From NCBI GenBank assembly GCA_008973525.1, contig WACJ01000122.1:248001-312000 (forward strand): a stretch of 64,000 nt of DNA. The letters run 5' to 3'. The DNA is from Stenopsyche tienmushanensis (taxonomy: Eukaryota; Arthropoda; Insecta; Trichoptera; Stenopsychidae). The translations under genes and the position numbers were made by a program. Of this stretch, positions 57,095 to 64,000 are shown one piece after another (the first letter of the stretch is position 1; every line of letters begins with the position of its first letter). The notes under the pieces were generated by a model. It was not told the DNA's origin and did no database searches. It saw nothing but the letters and a program-made list of their open reading frames with translations.

Positions 57095-57480
57095 TAAACC
57101 CGCAATAAAATTTTCGACTGATTGTAAAATTTAAACAACCCACCCGATCAGTCTTTTTCGGATAAATACGTTTTGTAATGAAAGTGAGTAATCGTTCTGT
57201 AGACATGATCAGATATGGCGTCCGATCGCGAAGCGCTCATTCGCCATATCAGCGGTTCGAAAAGCGGACCGATTGGACATGTAAACCTTGTGGCCATTCC
57301 GTCCTCTTTTATGGCTTTTTGCGATATTTTATATGAACTGTTCAATTACAGAAGTAAAGTAGTGTCTAGACACTTTCTATCATTTTTTTTAAAAATAGTA
57401 ACCGCCATCTATACGTTAGGTCGGGTACTTTTGGGACTAACTTTGTATATTATTTTAAAATATGCATTATGTTAGTATTT
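57095..57480 (+). mobile_element. hAT MITE (605-bp family), variant copy
   Basis: ATTTTCGACTGATTGTAAAA leader, the stem GCGGTTCGAAAAGCGGACCG, TGGCCATTCCGTCCTCTTTT, CCGCCATCTATACGTTAGGT and TACTTTTGGGACTAAC. The right terminus is replaced by a palindrome (57464-57498). Confidence 0.65.
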
Positions 57481-57498
57481 AATATACTAACATAATGC
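57464..57498. repeat. 15-bp perfect inverted repeat with 5-nt loop
   Basis: GCATTATGTTAGTAT at 57464-57478, loop TTAAT, exact complement at 57484-57498; a third related half-site, TTATGTTAGTATATTAA, follows. It marks where the hAT MITE similarity stops. Confidence 0.9.
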
Positions 57499-57519
57499 TC
57501 TATATTATGTTAGTATATT

Positions 57520-57605
57520 AACTCTCTTCGTCTCTGTTTCTCTCGAAACTCAAATTGCAAGACAACAGGTAAGAATGCTCTTTATGAGGCCATATTCTTG
57601 TATAG
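57520..57605 (-). mobile_element. TTAA-type MITE fragment
   Basis: CTCTTCGTCTCTGTTTCTCT, CTCAAATTGCAAGACAAC and AAGAATGCTCTTTATGAG match the right part of the family. Confidence 0.4.
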
Positions 57606-57949
57606 CGAGTTAGATTCTGGATTCTTATTATAGAGAGATCGGATGTATTCATATTTTCGATTGATTGTCTCGAGCCAGATTTACCCTGATTACTCGGATT
57701 TAAACAATTAAATACTGAGGCGATTAATAAAGTCTTGCATGGCCACCTATGAGTGATTGGGTGGATTTTGCAACAAAAATTAACATATGATTTAAAAATC
57801 AAGATAATTTCGCTACTCACTCATAGATATTTTCGTATCAAAAATTCCATAATAATTCTATCCTACATTATAAAATATATTTTTCTTCAATATTCAACAC
57901 ATCTTCCTATCGCTTTGGTAGTCATTTGATTCCGGCGCAAAATGTGTTT

Positions 57950-58120
57950 CGTCGCTCGTTATTGTTGTGTTAGGTCAAGGCGTGCGATACCCATCCTACC
58001 CCATAACACCCATCCTATTCGTTTCGCCGATGGGCTTCAAATATGTTACGATAACTCCTTGATTGTTTGACCTGGATCTGACTCGATTAGAAGTTAAAAT
58101 TCGAAGGTTCTCCCTTTTTT
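57950..58120 (-). mobile_element. Mariner fragment, related to 45321-46638
   Basis: GGTCAAGGCGTGCGATACCC, CATAACACCCATCCTATTC and AAAATTCGAAGGT are shared with 46150-46280. On the minus strand the WVPHAL block reads WVSHAL. No terminal repeats found. Confidence 0.6.
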
Positions 58121-58693
58121 GATGCATAGATATTCAATATGATGCAGGATGACAAACATAAAATTTGCAGATTTATGCAACATCCTTCTGTCTTCTGACT
58201 TTGTCAGCGCCTGATTTTTGCTTTCACTCTTGACATGTATCATATTTAAAAAAAACACCTTAAAATGCCGCATGTCAGCATCTTGCAAACAAATTCGATA
58301 TCTTTCCGTATTCGTGCACAAATATTTGCATAGCCTCTTAAACTTGTTTTCGTTTTAGTTTAGATTGAATATGTATTTATACATGGACAAATTCAAGAAA
58401 TCTGGTCAATTACGTAGACCCCCCCATACAAATGGAGTGATGTAATACCGGGGTAGCTATATGGTTTATCGGTTTTTTATGTGTTTGCACAGACATCATC
58501 CAATTTAGCATTTGGGTGTTACACAGTTTTGATGGAACAATGTATGTCGAAGGTTTTAAAATTTGATTGGCCTAGTTGTATCAGAAGCGGCCCAATCGAT
58601 CGACCCTGGTGTTTACAGCCCTCGCGAAGTCGTCAGTGACATTTTTACCAGTAGGCGTTTTTGGTCACCCAAACATGAAAAGATTCAACTTAC

Positions 58694-58940
58694 CATTTAT
58701 GTGTAACAATATTTTCTTTTGGGCTTGCTTCGTTCTGAGCCACCAACGGACGTTATTATTAGCGTCGCGGACGTAAACAGGATCCGAATCGTTGTCCACA
58801 TTGGAAAAAAACACGTTCGTCACTGTAATACGGCTGTCATAATCGAAAATAATTTCTAGATCGAGATTCGCATTCGGAGAGTCGGTGCTAAAAATGCGCG
58901 AAATCCGCGTGGCACAATCGTGTAAACACGTTTTGATCAA
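58694..58940 (-). CDS. Candidate coding exon with consensus splice donor, unrecognised
   Basis: An open frame on the minus strand runs to a consensus donor, ATG|GTAAGT (GTAAGT at 58688-58693), phase 1. No ATG lies in the frame, so it would be an internal exon. A plausible acceptor, CATTTTTAG|CACCGACTCT, gives an exon of about 195 nt. The peptide includes LDLEIIFDYDSRITVTNVFF, SNVDNDSDPVYVRDANNNVR and WWLRTKQAQKK: mixed, hydrophilic, no membrane segment, and not low-complexity. The stretch is GC-richer than its surroundings and matches no repeat in the window. A TGCGCATGCG motif lies upstream at about 59001-59010. I do not recognise the product. Confidence 0.35.
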
Positions 58941-59099
58941 CGTTTATGACCGACGATGCGAATCTTTGATGATAGTCCAAAAATGCATACATTATTTTCG
59001 TGCGCATGCGTAATCGAAAACCATGTGTTGCGATTCGTGCTGCTGATCGTTGCGAAAATCCACAAATTGAACATTGTGATACCTAAATGTTGCCAACGA

Positions 59100-59360
59100 T
59101 CATTTGCGCAATGTTGCTGTTTTGATTGATGAGTTTTTTCTGCGATGAAATATTTCGGAATGCGACATTTCCTTTAACGCTTGAGTCGTGGCCGGTGATG
59201 CATATGTTGCATCATCACGGGTTTGACCATTGGTGGCCGCATGCATCATGATCCATATGCATCAGTAATCAATGAATACGGCGAATTCATGCAACTGATG
59301 ATGCTACATCTATTTAAAGTAATACGTTCAATGATTTGATCCTTTGATGCGGCCACGATA
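59100..59360. other. Cluster of ATGCAT / TGATGCAT motifs
   Basis: Repeated GATGCATATG, TTGCATCATC, CATGCATCATGATCC, ATATGCATCAGTA and TGATGATGCT units within about 250 bp, in both orientations. No gene assigned. Confidence 0.4.
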
Positions 59361-59525
59361 GTGTTAAGCTCAATTAGATCAATAGTTGTAATGCATTAGC
59401 TAATGAAAGAGAGGAAATCGTTATTTAATGCGTCTGGGTGCATCTCACAAGTCACATGATGTGATCCAGAGAAAAGGCGATCCTCTTGTGCACATGCGCG
59501 GATAAAGTATGACGCTTGTACTCAT

Positions 59526-59551
59526 TCCTCAAGCTTACGGAAGCTTGAGGA
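59526..59551. repeat. 11-bp perfect hairpin
   Basis: TCCTCAAGCTT, loop ACGG, AAGCTTGAGGA. It sits at the edge of a TTAA-type MITE fragment whose family carries ACAAGCTTCATACACG, so the palindrome probably arose from that sequence. Confidence 0.85.
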
Positions 59552-59795
59552 AGCTTTTTACACGCTGCGGCGGAGCTGGCAAAAAAGTGGATTTACATTA
59601 GAGCGTAGCGTGTATGTTCTCCGGTTTGAAAGGATTAATTTGGGTTATCGAACTCAAGGTGTAAGAACTCCGAAACTCAAGAATTCTCCGAACTCAAGGT
59701 GTAAGAATGCTCTTTCAGAATCACTGGATTTCGATCGCAAATACGCGACTGTACTCTTCAAAAGATTAAGATCTAAGTTTATTTCTGTTTGCCTT
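59552..59795 (-). mobile_element. TTAA-type MITE fragment, rearranged
   Basis: TTACACGCTGCGGCGGAGCT, then AACTCAAGGTGTAAGAA twice and TCAGAATCACTGGATTTCGA with TCGCAAATACGCGAC. An internal duplication of the GAACTCAAGGTG unit is visible (about 59649 and 59689). Confidence 0.5.
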
Positions 59796-59984
59796 TTTTA
59801 TCTTTTTTTTTTGACCCCAATCCCATTTATTTAACAGGCACTCATAGCCAACCCAAATAAATGAATATCCAATCGAAGCCTGTAACCCAGTATCTATTGG
59901 GAAAACTCAGATCTGTTTTACATAATTTTAAACTATTGTATTGGTATTTAAAAAAATCATAATGAATAATACCTTTACAATCCA

Positions 59985-60126
59985 TGTCTTTCTATAATGT
60001 CTTCCAGATGACAACTGTCTGAGCATCTTTCGAGATCGACCTCGAATCTTGCATTCGTGCGTTATTACAGTATGCGTTGTAATATCGCAAACAACCCCGA
60101 TTCATGCTGGGCGACGAGAGTGTTAA
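59985..60126 (+). mobile_element. TTAA-type element, GTCGCC family
   Basis: CAGATGACAACTGTCTGAGC, TTTCGAGATCGACCTCGAAT and the end CTGGGCGACGAGAGTGTTAA, as in 34374-34713. Confidence 0.5.
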
Positions 60127-60430
60127 ATATAAGCTTCATTCGCGCTGCTGCGGTTCTATAAGTGGATTTGTACGGATGATAAGTGGCGGACAAGCAAATA
60201 TAGCATCTACGACTATGAAAATTTTAAATTAGCTCACTACTCAAAGACTTAAGCCGGGTAGACAACCGTTGCAGAAGGCCTATGAACAATCAGTTTAACA
60301 CTCTCGTCGCCAAAAATGTCGTCCATAACATATCTGTCTCTCTCCGAGCTCAACGTACAAGAGTTCTCTTTCTAAATCATTGGAATTCGCTCGCAAATAC
60401 GCGACCATCCTACTATACAGATTAACATTG
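60127..60430. mobile_element. TTAA-type MITE pieces
   Basis: 60127-60250 (reverse) has GGATGATAAGTGGCGGACAA and AGCTCACTACTCAAAGAC. 60335-60424 (forward) has CTCTCTCCGAGCTCAACGTA, TCATTGGAATTCGCTCGCAA and ends ACTATACAGATTAA, the right end of the family. A GTCGCC-type end lies between them (60294). Confidence 0.6.
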
Positions 60431-62265
60431 CGCGTTTTTCTTATTAATAAATAATGAGTATTAAAATTATGAATTAAAAATTTGTATTGTAAATATGGTA
60501 TGTATTATAATCAAAACCAAGTAGAAATTTTATGATTTGGATTATCCATGTTTTCCAGTTATCCGTGTTTGTCCCCGTTTTCACCCAAAATTTCAAATTT
60601 GGCATAGCTCGGGAATAGTTGCACTGAAATTATTAAATATTTTAGTATAATTCAAGAATTGAGTGATCAACATCATCGAGTAAACGCGTAAGACTTGGTC
60701 ATTCGGTCAGGGAAGTAGCGGATCTTCGGGACGTTGAAAGGATGCACGCGCCATGCCATGATGCGCCACATATAGCATGCTTGATGAGTTTGTCATAAGA
60801 ATTTATCTTCTGTGAAAATTCGAAAACCATCCGCTAGAACAGTGGTGTTCAACCGTTTCGGTTGTACGTATCTGCACCGTTAACCTTATTGTGTTCGTCT
60901 AGTACAAATTGCTTATCATGCGGTCCCTTTTAATTTCAAAAATTAGATGTCACTCCGTGACAAGCAGGATCATTAGGTGGACGTATGATGGATACGTTTT
61001 TAATCACCGAAATTGCTGGATGAATGGCGATGTTTGACAGCAGCGTGGTCGTGATGAATCAATCAGGTCTTTTTAGCGCCTCGTTATTGTATTTGGCTGC
61101 ATTAGGTCTTCTTTGTTTCGTTGACAATAATTAGCATTACAATGTGCTTCCCTCTGAAAAAGCACTTGGAGTTTTTATTGTAAAACAGTTCTTTTAGTGC
61201 TATTTTATGTCGCTTTTAGGAATTTGAGTGTCTTTCCTATCTACGTTTGAGTCTAGACTGGGAACATAAAAATAGTTATGTACTCACAATAAAAAAAATG
61301 TTAAATAAAAGCAGCTTTTATAACCGTTTTGTGGACTTGGCTTTTGAGAGGCATGATTGTTTCCGGTGAACTAATCGTTTCATGGAATTACTGCCAAGAC
61401 TTGGTTATTTATTCAACGAGGTTATCACAAACGTTTCTGTCATTGAATTTGTTATCAAGTCTTGCATGTAGACATTCATTGCCTATTATTCAATCGATTA
61501 CATTTTTTGTTGAAAAGTCCAAACCGCATTGCTTATATCCCCTATTTCTTCAACAATGTGCTGAAGAACGATCAAAATGCGTGATGCCTAACTTCATAAG
61601 ACCAAACGACTCACCCATTTACTGTGTTCGTACGCAAAAAATATCCCTTTTCCATATAAAGAAATGCTGAAAGTGTTTTTCTCACGATTTTACAGACAAG
61701 CACTGTGAGCAAATCTATTGCGGCATTTGCCGTCCCTGTCGACTTAAGTGCTGCCGGAATTCTTGCACGAAATGCCGGAATGTCATGAGTGGCTCGTATA
61801 ATTGCAGATTTTATGAATTCATAACACGATTCCTTGTCGGTTCGTTTTGCTCCAATACGCAACCATATCTAAGAAAAATATCCTCCATATTCTGATTGCT
61901 GGTCCATAGTTCAGCAGCTTCAACGTCAACCAGCAGTGACGCTACAGTTGATACTTTGCTCAATATATTATCTATTATGCGCATTAACGATATCTACAAA
62001 ATGTTGTTCACTCTTAGTTTATACATGCACGAAATGCTACCTGGTTCTCTTGGCCATTACAATAACAAAAACGTATATAACGGATAGAACCTGGCCAGTT
62101 CGGTGCCAGGAAGACTGAAGAAACAGAACAAGCATGAAAGGAATAACAAGCTGAAGGCATGGAAGAGGGACAAACGAAGAAATACACTTCGCAACGATAA
62201 CAACACTTTTTTCCGTTGCCTTCTATATTGCTTTGAAATCGCCGAACTGATAGGGTCAACCTGAA
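60431..62265. other. Stretch without recognised gene
   Basis: Minus-strand frames at about 61611-61862 (THDIPAFRARIPAALKSTGT) look non-random but are not recognised. Otherwise nothing. Confidence 0.3.
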
Positions 62266-62279
62266 ATAGGAAACCACCC

Positions 62280-62560
62280 AGTCCCGTCCTTAGGCGTCAT
62301 GTCACGGCAACGCTCTTGCAAGGAAGGGGTTACTTTGTACTCCAGAAAGTCCTTTCCAATGAAATCAACAAAGTAGCCTGGAATAGTTTTTCACTGTCTC
62401 CCGAGGAAAACTGCTCAGTCTTTACAAATCCCCTACACTTTTCTATCGAGGCACAAAAGCGCCCTTGGTGACTTTCATCCAGGTGGCTCGCTGGGTGAAC
62501 ATTCTAAACGAAACTCGGAGTTCATGCTATCTTCAAAATCGAGCGAACAATGAGATTATT
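62280..62560 (-). pseudogene. Unrecognised decayed coding repeat, copy 1
   Basis: On the minus strand LDFEDSMNSEFRLECSPSEP and, after a break, YFVDFIGKDFLEYKVTPSLQ then ERCRDMTPKDGTGWFPISG. The DNA around TTCATCCAGGTGGCTCGCTG and around GAAAGTCCTTTCCA is shared with 63560-63690 in the same order, so this is a repeated, probably mobile, coding unit. Family not recognised. Confidence 0.3.
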
Positions 62561-62840
62561 GAAGAGGTATACATAGTTCTGCAGGGGACTGTTTGACTGA
62601 CTGATTGACTGTTGGGGATGATGATGATGCGTATTAACACTAGGTTTACCGATGTTTTTCAGCGCTTAAATCTATCGATACTCGACAAATTGAAAGAAAA
62701 ACATGGAATTTCTTTAAACATAACCATTTATTTCATTTGAAATATAAAAAAAAAACGATTTCAACTGAATGTCTTTTTTTGTAGAAATCATCTTCATTTC
62801 AGCAATTGAAAATTCAAGTGCATCCATAGAAAAATAGCAC

Positions 62841-63089
62841 AGTTTAATAATTATTTGAATAAGAAACGCAGTACGCGGTTTATTGCGCGCGCATCCTTTT
62901 TCTCTCTGTCCCCGCAGCCCAAATTTCATTTCACAAGACCAATATGCGCCAACATGGTGCACCCATACAATATTTTTACTATGCCTATGTTATTCCCGCA
63001 AGTGTAAACAGTAAGTTGACGAAGTTTTATCGCAATCGGATGAACGGTATGGAAGCGCATTAAATACGGACAAACAAACATTGATTTTT
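62841..63089 (-). mobile_element. Helitron-like element, both tips lost
   Basis: Closely matches 11539-11770: TTAATAATTATTTGAA, AGAAACGCAGTACG, CCCCGCAGCCCAAATTTCAT, AGACCAATATGCGCCAACAT, GGTGCACCCAT, TGTTATTCCCGCAAGTGTAA, GGATGAACGGTATGG. It lacks the 3' hairpin end and the TCTAATAT tip. Confidence 0.65.
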
Positions 63090-63559
63090 CTTCCATGTTT
63101 CTGATATTAGGGCAAATATATTTGCATGTAGTAAAACAGCAAACAAAAACACACCCCATTTCTTGGACAAAATGCATCATTTTTTTAGCAAACATTGCTT
63201 TTTCACTATATAAGGATTCCTCAATCTTTTCACTTTCAAAAGCAGGAATCTCAATTTCCTCCTCGCTTTAACACAGTTCGATTTTATATAATTGATAGAG
63301 ACATTTGAGTATATATTTGTATAATTCCATAAACATCAAAAAATACTAGGAAATAATAGTGTTTGTAATTTTACACTTGAAGTTGATATACGTCAAATTG
63401 ACGGGTGCGATAAACCTATGTGTTAAATATGTTTTTTATCCTCTGTTGTAATACTTAGCAAAATAGACGATGCTAAAAAATGCCACTCGATTACACATTA
63501 CCTAATTTTTAAAGATAACTTTGAACTTTTCTGCAATCTATATACGAGCAGGGGAGAAA

Positions 63560-63815
63560 ACGAGGGTCTGAACTCCAGAGAGTCCTTTCCAGTTAATACG
63601 TTCATCCAAGTGACCCTCTGGATAAGCGTTTAAAAATAAAACTGTGAACCCATGCTAACATACTTTTAATATCGAACGCACGAGGAATTAAATATATGTG
63701 ATCCTTATCTATGACATAATATTGACCTGGTCTTGTATTGCGTATTGCTGCAAGTACCATCTTGTTATCTAATTCGATTTTATTTTTTACATCATTTACA
63801 CAATAACTTCTCATT
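63560..63815 (-). pseudogene. Unrecognised decayed coding repeat, copy 2
   Basis: The minus strand encodes MRSYCVNDVKNKIELDNKMV, LAAIRNTRPGQYYVIDKDHI and FDIKSMLAWVHSFIFKRLSR. The last part aligns with the LDFEDSMN segment of 62280-62560 at the DNA level. Upstream frames (to about 63960) continue brokenly. Function unknown. Confidence 0.3.
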
Positions 63816-64000
63816 CGTTACCCCAAAAGATAAATGGGCCTCGTCATAAGCTGCTCTTAAATCAAATGTGTTTCGTGATGCAAAAAACTCATTGTCGTTA
63901 ACTTCAGCGAATCTGGAGACTCTGGCACGGAATCCATATTTCAACGAATAAATCGTTTAGAAATCGGTGCTCTAGTGTCGATTATTGTATCAGTGGGCAA

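Overview
The window is eukaryotic nuclear DNA, most likely from an arthropod and probably an insect. It is AT-rich, has no operon-like packing, and carries almost no long open frames. Two things support the arthropod reading: a spliced first exon of a MANSC-domain secreted protein, and the mix of mobile elements (mariner, Tigger/pogo, hAT, TTAA-type piggyBac-like, Helitron, Penelope-like, non-LTR and LTR-like pieces). I cannot name the order or species from sequence alone.

Layout. The left edge (1-1560) holds the only gene piece I recognise: exon 1 of a MANSC protein on the minus strand, with a GC-rich promoter/leader behind it and intron 1 running off the left end. From 3.7 kb to the right end the window is a graveyard of small transposons. 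The commonest is a non-autonomous hAT family of about 605 bp. Two copies are complete with perfect 8-bp target duplications (15362-15964 and 40673-41278), and at least ten more pieces are scattered about. A TTAA-flanked piggyBac-like MITE family is nearly as common and is repeatedly invaded by, or found beside, the hAT family. Other elements are: a hAT with a transposase tail relic (7018-8015); a 247-bp hAT MITE inside a non-LTR relic (18490-18736); two mariners with terminal repeats (45321-46638 and 54617-55868) and a third fragment; Tigger/pogo MITEs and transposase relics (13.2, 30.1, 38.2, 39.1-40.4, 47.4 and 52.8 kb); Helitron-like 5' modules, some in tandem 119-bp arrays (11.5, 28.8, 31.9, 35.1, 41.5, 47.6, 53.0 and 62.9 kb); a Helitron helicase relic fused to a Penelope-like GIY-YIG relic (21.7-22.3 kb); and a GC-rich hairpin repeat with LTR-retrotransposon traits (8.3, 17.0, 22.7 and 44.2 kb).

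Possible extra host exons on the minus strand (14442-14673, 36004-36243, 58694-58940) are open frames, two of them beside good splice signals, but I do not recognise their products. Long stretches between elements (for example 1.6-3.7, 9.2-10.8, 23.8-25.4, 32.0-33.3, 41.9-44.1, 47.7-49.1 and 60.4-62.3 kb) show nothing I can support and are probably intronic or intergenic.

I found no CRISPR array, rRNA or convincing tRNA. The main biological story is layered transposition whose order can be read from nesting and target-site duplications, including a preserved empty site for one hAT insertion.
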